Notes under the pieces: model-generated
What the model was told of the DNA's origin: nothing
The model's input: only the letters and a program-made list of their open reading frames with translations
Database searches by the model: none
Shown here: positions 56,938 to 64,000 of the stretch, in pieces
Layout: each line of letters opens with the position of its first letter
Numbering within the stretch: position 1 is the first letter of the stretch
Position numbers and translations under genes: made by a program
NCBI RefSeq assembly: GCF_001262605.1
Contig: NZ_LGTC01000001.1
Span: forward strand, 2,275,501-2,339,500
Length of the DNA stretch: 64,000 nucleotides
Direction of reading: 5' to 3'
Origin: Pseudobacteroides cellulosolvens ATCC 35603 = DSM 2933
GTDB taxonomy: Bacteria; Bacillota; Clostridia; Acetivibrionales; DSM-2933

Positions 56938-57377
56938 AGTAGTTGATTTACCACTTCCTGTCGGGCGGTAACCAAAACTAAACCTTTTGTTTTTTTTGAA
57001 AATTCCTTTATCACATCAGGCAAACCCAATTGTTCAAATGTCGGTATAGTTATATTAACAGGCCTTATTGCAATACAACAAGTGCCTCTTTGCCTGAATA
57101 TGTTAACCCTGAATCGACCAACACTCTGTAGTGAATATGACAGGTCTATTTCCCCCTTCTTCTCAAATTCACTGAGTTTATCTCCGTTTAACATCTTCTT
57201 GGTATAATACTCCGTATCATCAGCGCTGACAGGAATATCACCCAACCTTACCAAGCGTCCGTTTTTTCTTATTGTCGGCGGTATTCCTACTGTAATATGA
57301 ATATCCGATGCTCCTTGTTCAATTGCTTTATACAATAACTCATCAAATTCCATAAGTGACCTCCTTAATATAGTCAT
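56922..57377 (-). CDS. pilT: PilT retraction ATPase, N-terminal part (frameshifted)
   Basis: 151 residues. The N-terminal PAS-like domain (FDELLYKAIEQGASDIHITVGIPP, about 8-30) and start of the ATPase domain are normal up to GLVLVT. The next bases would read GPTGSGKSTT in the alternate frame if one G were restored; as given they read ARQEVVNQ and stop at 56922. The insertion of one base would restore a full-length 350-residue PilT. The gene follows pilB. Confidence 0.9.
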   Translation of the reverse strand: MTILRRSLMEFDELLYKAIEQGASDIHITVGIPPTIRKNGRLVRLGDIPVSADDTEYYTKKMLNGDKLSEFEKKGEIDLSYSLQSVGRFRVNIFRQRGTCCIAIRPVNITIPTFEQLGLPDVIKEFSKKTKGLVLVTARQEVVNQLLWRQL

Positions 57378-57438
57378 TCCTTATAATATAGTTAATCCCT
57401 AAGTTTAGTTAGAATAAACTCAAGATTATACTCATATT

Positions 57439-58356
57439 TTAGTCGTTTGTATGTGAAATCCTTATCATTTCACTTAATGTAGTAGAACCCTCCAAAACAT
57501 ACCTCCTTACATTTTCCCTCAAAGTTACCATACCTGATTTAATCAGTTCGGTTCGCAGTGCATCTTCAGAACACCCTTTATTTATAAGCTCTCTATGAAT
57601 TTTATTAAGGACCATTATTTCATATACTCCGATTCTGCCCTTATACCCAGTTTTATTGCATACAGTACATCCTCTTCCCTCATAAAGCAGTACTTCCTCT
57701 GACGTCTTAATTCCAAGTGCTTCCAGGTCCTCATCATTTGCTCTGTAGCTATATGAACAATTAGGACATATCTTTTTAACAAGACGTTGTGCAATAACCC
57801 CTACAACGGATGAAGCAACCATGAATGGCTCAATTCCCATATCTATAAGCCTTAATACAGTTCCTGGTGCATCGTTTGTATGAATTGTACTTAATACAAG
57901 ATGACCTGTTATAGCTGCTCTGACAGCTATTTCAGCAGTCTCAGAATCTCTTATTTCACCTATCATTATAATATTTGGATCCTGCCTCAATATTGACCTT
58001 AAGCCGACTGCAAAGGTAAATCCTGCCTTGGCATTGACCTGAACGTGGTTGACCCCATCTATTAGGCATTCCACAGGGTCCTCAACCGTTACAATATTGA
58101 GGTTTGGTTTGTTAATTGCACTTATGGCACTGTATAGGGTTGTAGTTTTCCCGCTTCCGGTAGGTCCTGCAACCAATATGATACCATGAGGATTTTTCAA
58201 AATACTTTCAAACTTAAAAAGATCTTCCCTGCTAAATCCCAAAGCTTCTTTTGTTACAACAAAGGCTTTTTTGTTAGCTACCCTTATAACAATTTTTTCG
58301 CCATAAACTGTTGGCAGTATTGAAACCCTTAAATCATATTCATCGCCATTGACCAT
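57439..58356 (-). CDS. pilB: PilB extension ATPase, C-terminal part (frameshifted)
   Basis: 305 residues from an internal ATG. It includes Walker A GPTGSGKTTTLYS, the Asp box VTVEDPVE, Walker B ILRQDPNIIMIGEIRD and the His box STIHTNDAPGTVLRLID, plus the tetracysteine zinc site CPNC...CTVC near residues 199-240. It drives pilus extension. Its N-terminal half is at 58329-59174, one base short at about 58357-58361. Confidence 0.92.
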   Translation of the reverse strand: MVNGDEYDLRVSILPTVYGEKIVIRVANKKAFVVTKEALGFSREDLFKFESILKNPHGIILVAGPTGSGKTTTLYSAISAINKPNLNIVTVEDPVECLIDGVNHVQVNAKAGFTFAVGLRSILRQDPNIIMIGEIRDSETAEIAVRAAITGHLVLSTIHTNDAPGTVLRLIDMGIEPFMVASSVVGVIAQRLVKKICPNCSYSYRANDEDLEALGIKTSEEVLLYEGRGCTVCNKTGYKGRIGVYEIMVLNKIHRELINKGCSEDALRTELIKSGMVTLRENVRRYVLEGSTTLSEMIRISHTND

Positions 58357-59174
58357 AACTGAAATCTACCGTCCTGAGGCAACCTTTTCTCTGCAATATT
58401 TAATCCTGAAATGATTTTCATACGTGTAACTACAGAAGGCATAATCTCAATTTCCGGCCGCATAGCTTCCATAAGCTGTCCGTCAATCCTGAACCTTATC
58501 TTTATGTATCTTTCAAAGGGCTCGATATGTATGTCACTGGCATTATTATTTATAGCCTGTTCAATAATGGAATTTAATAATTTTACAGCAGGCGAATTGT
58601 TTATTTCATCTGATGCTTGCTCATCCGATTCATTCCCAATTTTAACTGTCCCATGCTCTTTTTTGAATTCTTCCACTGCCTGCATGGCCTTCTGAGCGGA
58701 ATAATATTTATCTATCGCATTATTTATATCTTTAAGTGTTGCTATAACAGGCTGAACATCCATGCCAGAAAAAATTTTTATGTCATCAATGGCAAAAACA
58801 TTTAAAGGGTCGCTCATTGCAACAGTCAGAACACCATTGGTTTTCTGTATGGGTATTAGGCCGTACCTTTTGGCAAGGTTTTCAGAAATAAGCAAACAAG
58901 CTGATGAGTCAATATTATACTTTTCAAGATCAACATGAGGAATTCCAAGCTGAAACTCCAAAACCTGGATTATATCCTGCTGAGTAACAAAATTTTGATT
59001 CAAAAGGACCTGGCCCAGCTTCTCTCCCGTCTGCTTCTGGATTTCCAATGCTTTATCCAATTGTTCTTTTGAAATCAGTCCAACCTCTAAAAGCAAATCT
59101 CCCAGCCTTTTTCTGTTTTGCTTGTTCATAAAGCCCTCCAATAAAAGCATATTCCCATGGGCAATAAAAATCAC
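58329..59174 (-). CDS. pilB: PilB extension ATPase, N-terminal part (frameshifted)
   Basis: The T2SSE N-terminal domain (RKRLGDLLLEVGLISKEQLD, about 20-40), then VAMSDPLNVFAIDDI, and the start of the ATPase region (ASDIHIEPFERYIKIRFRID to RLPQDGRFQ). Then the frame runs off as LWSMAMNMI and stops, whereas VNGDEYDLRVSILPT continues in the -1 frame. An ATG at about 59132 (MNKQNRKRLGD) is the likely start; the longer frame to 59174 lacks support. It is the first gene of the pilus operon. Confidence 0.92.
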   Translation of the reverse strand: MIFIAHGNMLLLEGFMNKQNRKRLGDLLLEVGLISKEQLDKALEIQKQTGEKLGQVLLNQNFVTQQDIIQVLEFQLGIPHVDLEKYNIDSSACLLISENLAKRYGLIPIQKTNGVLTVAMSDPLNVFAIDDIKIFSGMDVQPVIATLKDINNAIDKYYSAQKAMQAVEEFKKEHGTVKIGNESDEQASDEINNSPAVKLLNSIIEQAINNNASDIHIEPFERYIKIRFRIDGQLMEAMRPEIEIMPSVVTRMKIISGLNIAEKRLPQDGRFQLWSMAMNMI

Positions 59175-59340
59175 GAAGTGATTTTGTCAGCCTTGATGGC
59201 CGTCATGATAAATTATGATACAGAATACACCATAATTTCCTAGATAAAAAACTTCAGAATTACACTAAAAGAATATAAATATTTCACTTTATTTTTATCG
59301 GATTATTATAGAAAAAACATAAGAAAAAAATCACTCAATA

Positions 59341-59375
59341 ATCTTGAGGTTACTCTGCCGAATGTAAGATCAGGC
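59341..59375. repeat. repeat B related hairpin
   Basis: TAATCTTGAGG and its partner CCGAATGTAAGATCA share the AATCTT...AATGTAAGAT ends of the hairpin at 61234-61295. Confidence 0.45.
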
Positions 59376-59428
59376 AATAACCAATAATCAACTGATCAAT
59401 TGTGCATTTTATGTATGAAAAGCAGTTT

Positions 59429-59520
59429 GGCATCAGATAGCCATAACTGCTTCCTTGAACCTCATATAGATTAGATTAGCATTAAATCGCCATAACTGTT
59501 TCCTTAAACCTCATATAGAA
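59429..59520 (-). repeat. tandem duplicate of the aroE 3' end
   Basis: 59434-59470 reads on the minus strand as YMRFKEAVMAI-stop; the aroE end at 59482-59520 reads YMRFKETVMAI-stop. Period 50 bases, about five substitutions. The duplicate is downstream of the aroE stop and is not translated as part of aroE. The 59175-59481 gap holds no gene. Confidence 0.8.
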
Positions 59521-60363
59521 TTGTTCAATCTCGTTTTCTAAGAATTCAATGTCCATCCACTTTTCATATGCATATATACCTTGGTAGAATAACATTCCCA
59601 TTCCATTAACTGCAATGCTTCCTTTCTCCCCGGCAGCTTTCAAAAGTTCTGTTTTTACAGGATTATATATTATATCATAAACAATATGCTTATCATTTAA
59701 AAGGCTATAAGACTCAATAGGGCTTTTATCAATCTCGGGGTACATTCCTACCGATGTAGTGTTAATAACTATACGGCAGTTCATAACAGCATTTTTAACG
59801 TCACTATGCTCCATACCTGCAAATGAAGAACAGCATGATATATTGTTATTAATATAATCTGACAGTTCTTTTGCCTTATCTACACTTCTGTTAAGGATTA
59901 CCACCTCACTTGCACCTTCTAGAGCAACTTTGACCGCTACAGCCCTTGCTGCACCCCCTGCACCGATAATAACAACTCTTTCACCTTTAAATGAATGTCC
60001 CGTTTCTTCTTTAAAAGACCGTAAAAATCCATCTCCGTCGGTATTGTATCCCCATAATTTACCGTCTATATTTTTAACTGTGTTAACGGCTCCAATCAGC
60101 CTGGCTTCTTCTGAAATACAGTCTAAATACTCCATTACTTTATTCTTATGGGGAACAGTAACATTAAATCCAACAACATTAAGTCCTCTAAGACCTCTTA
60201 CTGCATCAAGCAGATTATCCGTATGGACCCTAAATGGCACATACACTGCATTTATATTTTTAGAGGCACTTATATAATTATGTAATATGGGAGATTTTGA
60301 ATGTTCTATTGGATCTCCTATAATACCTATAATTTTAGTACGTGCATTTATTGATAATTCCAC
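59482..60363 (-). CDS. aroE: shikimate dehydrogenase
   Basis: About 293 residues from a GTG at 60363, preceded by GGGGG at six bases; a longer frame from 60399 is unlikely. NADPH-dependent reduction of 3-dehydroshikimate. Substrate site: GDPIEHSKSPILHN and NVTVPHK (catalytic Lys); cofactor: GAGGAARAVAV and NRS; C-terminal DIIYNPVKTELL. It follows yqeG, as in Bacillus, where yqeG and aroE share an operon. Confidence 0.95.
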   Translation of the reverse strand: MELSINARTKIIGIIGDPIEHSKSPILHNYISASKNINAVYVPFRVHTDNLLDAVRGLRGLNVVGFNVTVPHKNKVMEYLDCISEEARLIGAVNTVKNIDGKLWGYNTDGDGFLRSFKEETGHSFKGERVVIIGAGGAARAVAVKVALEGASEVVILNRSVDKAKELSDYINNNISCCSSFAGMEHSDVKNAVMNCRIVINTTSVGMYPEIDKSPIESYSLLNDKHIVYDIIYNPVKTELLKAAGEKGSIAVNGMGMLFYQGIYAYEKWMDIEFLENEIEQFYMRFKETVMAI

Positions 60364-60453
60364 ATTAATCCCCCCGTTTATACATCTGTACACTAACATA
60401 AGGAATAATTAAAAATTCCTGTTATCACAAACAATATCATAATTCGTTACATA

Positions 60454-61044
60454 TTAAGAATTTCCACCCTTACTCGAATTTGAAGAAGAATGTCTTACAG
60501 CACTTTTTTCCTTCCATCTGGTCCTTTTAAGTTTGCTGTTTTTATTATAAGCCGCCTTGCTGTGTCTAAAAAGAACAAACCTTTCTACATGCCTTTTGAG
60601 TTTTACAAACAGTATTTCTTTCTTATCTATTGGCTTAACAAGTATAGTATACATATTAATCCTGTTACCTCCATAGATATCAGTAAATATCTGATCACCT
60701 ACTGCAGCAATCTCGCTGCATTTTATCCCTAAAAGCGTTGCCGCCCTTAAATATGAATTTGGTGAAGGTTTATAAGCTCTATGAATAGCGGGTATATCAA
60801 GCCCAGTATTAAATGCTGCCACCCTTTTTTTTGAAGCATTAGAAATGATACATGGAAGAAATCCCATATCCTTAACCCTTTGAATCCACTCTTTTATATC
60901 TTCACTCGCATTCATTGTAAACTGTGCAACCAGTGTATTATCAATATCTAATACAAGCCCTTTTATTCCTTTTTTCCTCAAATCGTCCAAATTTATATCC
61001 TGTACCTTGTCTACTATTACATCAGGAAAGAATTTTTCCAGCAT
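60454..61044 (-). CDS. yqeG: YqeG-family HAD phosphatase
   Basis: 196 residues. Motif I is LVLDIDNTLVAQF, motif II SNASKKRVAAF, motif III in YKPSPNSYL, motif IV in AVGDQIFTDIYGGNR. The C-terminal 35 residues are basic and Ser-rich. Substrates are not well defined; the family includes phosphatidylglycerophosphate phosphatase-like members. Neighbourhood with aroE is typical. Confidence 0.93.
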   Translation of the reverse strand: MLEKFFPDVIVDKVQDINLDDLRKKGIKGLVLDIDNTLVAQFTMNASEDIKEWIQRVKDMGFLPCIISNASKKRVAAFNTGLDIPAIHRAYKPSPNSYLRAATLLGIKCSEIAAVGDQIFTDIYGGNRINMYTILVKPIDKKEILFVKLKRHVERFVLFRHSKAAYNKNSKLKRTRWKEKSAVRHSSSNSSKGGNS

Positions 61045-61352
61045 TTTATTCCTCCGAAATTTAAGATTAACTTTATAACTTTACTAAATAATAACAAACA
61101 AACATAATGATATCAATATTTTTAGCATATTAAACAATAATATAAATAATATGATTAAAAAGTCTGGATTTTTCAAATAAAAAGTGTCATAATAATTTAT
61201 GAGTTTGGACAAGTTTTCTATATTGTTAGATGCTAATCTTGCATTTGGCAGGGTACAATAATATGACCTATTTTGCATTGCCAAATGTAAGGTTAGAAAT
61301 AAATTACAATGTATTTTAGTTAACTAAAGTAATCTGAAAGGGAGTCATATTT
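61045..61352. other. 308-base divergent region between yqeG and ilvE
   Basis: No gene is seen. It contains the repeat B hairpin (61234-61295) and AT-rich promoter-like DNA for both genes. I looked for a T-box before ilvE and found no GGGTGGAACCGCG-type motif. Confidence 0.55.
61234..61295. repeat. repeat B hairpin
   Basis: TAATCTTGCATTTGGCA (61234-61250) pairs with TGCCAAATGTAAGGTTA (61279-61295), 17 bases with two G-T wobbles, around a 28-base loop. Arms recur at 30594, 59341 and, partly, 44823. Confidence 0.75.
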
Positions 61353-62426
61353 ATGATAGGTCAAATTAAAATTGAAAAAACAAATTCTCCAAAAACTAAA
61401 CCCGACCAAAGCAATCTTGGGTTCGGCAACTATTTTACTGATCATATGTTTATAATGGATTACACAGAAGGAAAAGGATGGCATGATCCTAGAATTGTTC
61501 CCTATGCACCTTTGGAAATGGATCCGGCAACCATGGTTCTTCACTATGGCCAAGCAATTTTTGAAGGTTTAAAGGCTTATAGAGCTAAGGATGGACGGAT
61601 ATTGCTTTTCAGACCTCATAAAAACATGGAAAGGGTTAACATATCCAATGACAGATTATGTATCCCTCCAATAGATGTTGATTTTTGTATAGAAGCCCTT
61701 AAGGAGCTCATTAATATTGAAAAGGACTGGATACCTACAGAAGATGGTACATCACTCTATATAAGACCATTTATTATTTCCACAGATCCTTTCCTCGGCG
61801 TAAGACCTTCCAAGACATACAAGTATATTGTAATCTTATCCCCTGTAGGTGCTTATTATCCCGAAGGAATCAATCCTGTAAAAATATACGTAGAAAGTAA
61901 CTATGTAAGAGCTGTAAAAGGCGGAATCGGCTATGCCAAAACTCCTGGAAACTATGCTTCAAGCCTTAAGGCACAAATGGAAGCAAAAAAGAAGGGATAT
62001 ACTCAGGTTTTATGGCTGGATGGAGTTGAAAAAAAGTATATTGAAGAAGTTGGTACAATGAATGTCTTCTTCAAAATTAATGGGGAAGTTATCACTCCTG
62101 CATTGGAAGGAAGTATTTTAGCAGGTATAACAAGAGACTCAACGATGGAACTCCTCAAGTCATGGGGCGTTAAAGTAACTGAGAGAAAAATTACTATTCA
62201 AGAAATTTATGATGCACATGCCAACGGTACTCTTGATGAAGCTTTCGGTACCGGAACAGCTGCAGTTATTTCTCCGATAGGTGAATTGAATTGGAATGAT
62301 AATAAAATAACTATAAATGAAGGTAAGATAGGTGAGCTTTCCTCAAAAATCTATACAACTATAACCAATATTCAAAATGGAGATCTTGAAGATACTTTAG
62401 GCTGGACTACAGAAGTTAAGGCTTAA
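61353..62426 (+). CDS. ilvE: branched-chain amino acid aminotransferase
   Basis: 357 residues, fold type IV PLP aminotransferase of the BCAT type II group (length and IKIEKTNSPKTKPDQSNLGFG opening). The PLP lysine is Lys196 in GGIGYAKTPGNYA; the cofactor and substrate site includes EEVGTMNVFF and LEGSILAGITRDSTMEL. It makes leucine, isoleucine and valine from their keto acids. GGGAG precedes the ATG. Confidence 0.95.
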   Translation: MIGQIKIEKTNSPKTKPDQSNLGFGNYFTDHMFIMDYTEGKGWHDPRIVPYAPLEMDPATMVLHYGQAIFEGLKAYRAKDGRILLFRPHKNMERVNISNDRLCIPPIDVDFCIEALKELINIEKDWIPTEDGTSLYIRPFIISTDPFLGVRPSKTYKYIVILSPVGAYYPEGINPVKIYVESNYVRAVKGGIGYAKTPGNYASSLKAQMEAKKKGYTQVLWLDGVEKKYIEEVGTMNVFFKINGEVITPALEGSILAGITRDSTMELLKSWGVKVTERKITIQEIYDAHANGTLDEAFGTGTAAVISPIGELNWNDNKITINEGKIGELSSKIYTTITNIQNGDLEDTLGWTTEVKA

Positions 62427-62448
62427 TAAAGCTATTTTAAAAAATGTA

Positions 62449-62490
62449 TTCAGGGGATGCATACAAGTGATGTGAGCATTCCCTGAATCT
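62449..62490 (+). terminator. terminator after ilvE
   Basis: TTCAGGGGATGC (62449-62460) and GCATTCCCTGAA (62476-62487) form a stem followed by TCTTTTG. It may also serve the convergent PilZ gene. Confidence 0.8.
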
Positions 62491-62503
62491 TTTGTAAATG
62501 AAT

Positions 62504-63253
62504 TTATATAAAATCAAGAGGGGTAATGTTATACTTCTTACACAAATCCTGATAGGTTATAATTTCCTTATTTTTTTCATTATTAATAAAATTATCAATA
62601 ATTTCACATAGCTGAGGCGTCATATTGCTAAACCTTGTACCATATTCGAACTTCTGATCGTGATGCCTTTTACTCCTTACTATGTATGAATAGAAATCAA
62701 TTCTTTTAGACTCGCTAACAAAAATAGATATTTTAACACTACTTCCAACCCTAAGGTTTTCTCTGCATATCAATCCAGTACCAGACTCACTAAGATTAAT
62801 AAAGTAGCCTGAAAATTTCTCGTTAAGTTCTGATTCTCCCCTGCATAAAAACCCGGCATTATGCCTTGATGATGCTCTTTTATTTTTCCATATATCTGCT
62901 TTCAATATTCTAAGTGATTTTGTCGGCAGGAAGTCGCACTTCATCCTATCTATGGTGCAAAGCATGTTTACATCATAAGTATCAACTGCAAATCTGCACC
63001 TTATATTGTCGCCTGGCAATAGAGCAGGTATTCCGTCATCTTCAATAAAGGCAACTTTTAACATATTATTGGTATTATCCAAAACCAGGTTAACATTCCA
63101 TTTATTCGATCCGTAAAACTGAGTCTTAATGAAAGAGCCTTTTTGCATGATATTAATAATCTTAGTTTTATCTACTGACATACCACCTGTTTTATCATAT
63201 AATTCCTTTATTTCATTCAGAATTTGTGCTTTTTCCAAAGTTTCAGCTGTCAT
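62504..63253 (-). CDS. PilZ-domain (YcgR-like) cyclic di-GMP effector
   Basis: 249 residues. An N-terminal YcgR-like domain (about 40-115) precedes a PilZ domain whose c-di-GMP signature is RASSR (about residue 128) and NLSESGTGL (about 152). A C-terminal tail is basic and helical. It would bind c-di-GMP and alter motility or surface behaviour. It is 3.3 kb from the pilus operon on the same strand but separate from it, and no flagellar gene is present. Whether pili are the target is open. Confidence 0.88.
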   Translation of the reverse strand: MTAETLEKAQILNEIKELYDKTGGMSVDKTKIINIMQKGSFIKTQFYGSNKWNVNLVLDNTNNMLKVAFIEDDGIPALLPGDNIRCRFAVDTYDVNMLCTIDRMKCDFLPTKSLRILKADIWKNKRASSRHNAGFLCRGESELNEKFSGYFINLSESGTGLICRENLRVGSSVKISIFVSESKRIDFYSYIVRSKRHHDQKFEYGTRFSNMTPQLCEIIDNFINNEKNKEIITYQDLCKKYNITPLDFI

Positions 63254-63356
63254 AGTGCAAAGACCTCCCTGAATTGATAGACGTTATAGATTATATCGGC
63301 AAGTTTTATATAAATCTTCAAGTAGAATTTTTAGGTTTTTAGCAAATTAGTAAAAA

Positions 63357-63408
63357 CAAAAATCCCCAAGTCAAGTAGTCGTTCTACTTCGACATAGGGG
63401 AATTTTAA
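63357..63408 (-). terminator. terminator of the fibronectin-III protein
   Basis: A long stem TCCCC...GGGGA encloses AAGTAG/CTACTT with a short TCGTT loop. On the minus strand it is followed by GGGGATTTTTGT. Confidence 0.75.
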
Positions 63409-63444
63409 ATGCATATTGACCAATGCGTTTTTCCATTTGACTAA

Positions 63445-64000
63445 CTAATTTGTAATATTTACCATTACCACTCTTAGTAAAGTTTGTATGCCATTATTAC
63501 CCGTTCCTATTGCAGATATTGTATGTGTTCCTACACTATGCTTTGTAGTATCTAGCTTATAACTAAACCCCGAATTATTACCAACTTCAGGATATACTAA
63601 AGGTACATCTGTTCTCGCAGCTCCATATAAAGCTGTGCCATTAAAGATACCATCAACAAATATCTCGACCTTGGCAACTCCCGATGCATTATAGAACCAA
63701 CCATAAACATTAGTTAATCCTGATATATTATCACCCGATCTAGGCGAATCCAAATATCCTACTTCAGTAGCTGTTGTTCTTACATTTAGTCCACTAGTTG
63801 GTGCTGATATGTTTTTTGTTGCATCATATGCTTTTACTGTGTATACGTACAATGATCCTTGGGCCAAACCTGCATCAGCGTATACCGTTCCTGTTACGCT
63901 TGCCAACTTGATTCCGTTTCTGTACACCTCATAGCCACTTACTCCTACATTGTCAGTTGATGCTGTCCAGCTTATATTCACTGTCTTGTCTGTCTTTGCA
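63445..64000 (-). CDS. end of a secreted fibronectin-III/Ig-like surface protein (5' end beyond window)
   Basis: The frame is open to the right edge. Visible in order: an fn3 domain (TVNISWTASTDNVGVSGYEVY and YVYTVKAYDATKNIS, then the conserved tail) and a C-terminal Ig-like domain (YLDSPRSGDNISGLTNVYGW, FVDGIFNGTALYGAARTDV) similar to domains found in cellulosomal and other extracellular enzymes. The catalytic part is outside. A GTG at 63981 is not the real start because the preceding codons AKTDKT continue the fn3 sequence. Ends just before a strong terminator. Confidence 0.85.
   Translation of the reverse strand, partial: AKTDKTVNISWTASTDNVGVSGYEVYRNGIKLASVTGTVYADAGLAQGSLYVYTVKAYDATKNISAPTSGLNVRTTATEVGYLDSPRSGDNISGLTNVYGWFYNASGVAKVEIFVDGIFNGTALYGAARTDVPLVYPEVGNNSGFSYKLDTTKHSVGTHTISAIGTGNNGIQTLLRVVMVNITN

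Noticed and set aside
61084..61284. 66-residue minus-strand frame between yqeG and ilvE
   Set aside because: Most of it spans the repeat B hairpin; there is no ribosome site or family likeness.
61045..61352. T-box or riboswitch upstream of ilvE
   Set aside because: No T-box core or other conserved riboswitch sequence was found; only the repeat B hairpin.

Overview
The window is AT-rich DNA from a Gram-positive, anaerobic clostridium. The evidence is sporulation genes (spoIIIAA-AD, a YteA-type protein, a tgl-type coat cross-linker), the ylm/sepF/divIVA division cluster, a T-box leader before ileS, an SLH-anchored surface protein and cellulosome components. A GH9 cellulase carries an X module plus a dockerin resembling type II dockerins. 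Enzymes bearing that dockerin class are known from Pseudobacteroides (Bacteroides) cellulosolvens and relatives, so I infer that neighbourhood; the species is not proven.

Layout. 0-7.3 kb: end of a PhoB-type response regulator, a secreted copper-amine-oxidase-N-domain protein, a small yteA/DUF5665 operon, mtnA, and an LRR-SLH surface protein split by a frameshift. 7.6-17.6 kb: aroB and ileS (T-box controlled), then the divIVA-ylmH-yggT-sepF-yggS-HlyD cluster and a PLP lyase. 17.9-30.5 kb: RluA synthase, MerR regulator, a large secreted protein, DUF4956, a TetR/MFS pair with two matching operators, two genes of the carboxyspermidine route, a spore transglutaminase with an unknown partner, and a HAD phosphatase. 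30.7-35.8 kb: GH9-CBM3-X-dockerin gene (frameshifted), a nucleotidyltransferase and a decayed SGNH-dockerin gene. 35.9-46.2 kb: a soluble chemoreceptor fused to an H-cluster [FeFe]-hydrogenase-like sensor, a DUF4080 radical SAM protein (frameshifted), spoIIIAA-AD without AE-AH, CD1247-type protein, efp, pepP, aroQ and an endonuclease IV-like gene. 46.4-59.2 kb: a type IV pilus operon (pilB, pilT, pilC, pilA, pilD, pilM, pilN, pilO and three pilin-like proteins). 59.4-64 kb: aroE, yqeG, ilvE, a PilZ protein and the end of a fibronectin-III protein.

Two cross-cutting observations matter most. First, six otherwise conserved genes each lack a single base (DUF5665, LRR-SLH, GH9, DUF4080, pilT, pilB). 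This looks like a deletion-biased sequence or assembly problem, or else widespread decay, and it must be resolved before pilus or cellulase function is judged. Second, a family of about 100-bp nearly palindromic intergenic elements, with what look like compensatory stem changes, is scattered over the window. In two cases it supplies the stop codon of the adjacent gene. It has no coding capacity and I do not recognise it.

I saw no rRNA, tRNA, CRISPR array, prophage or complete insertion sequence.
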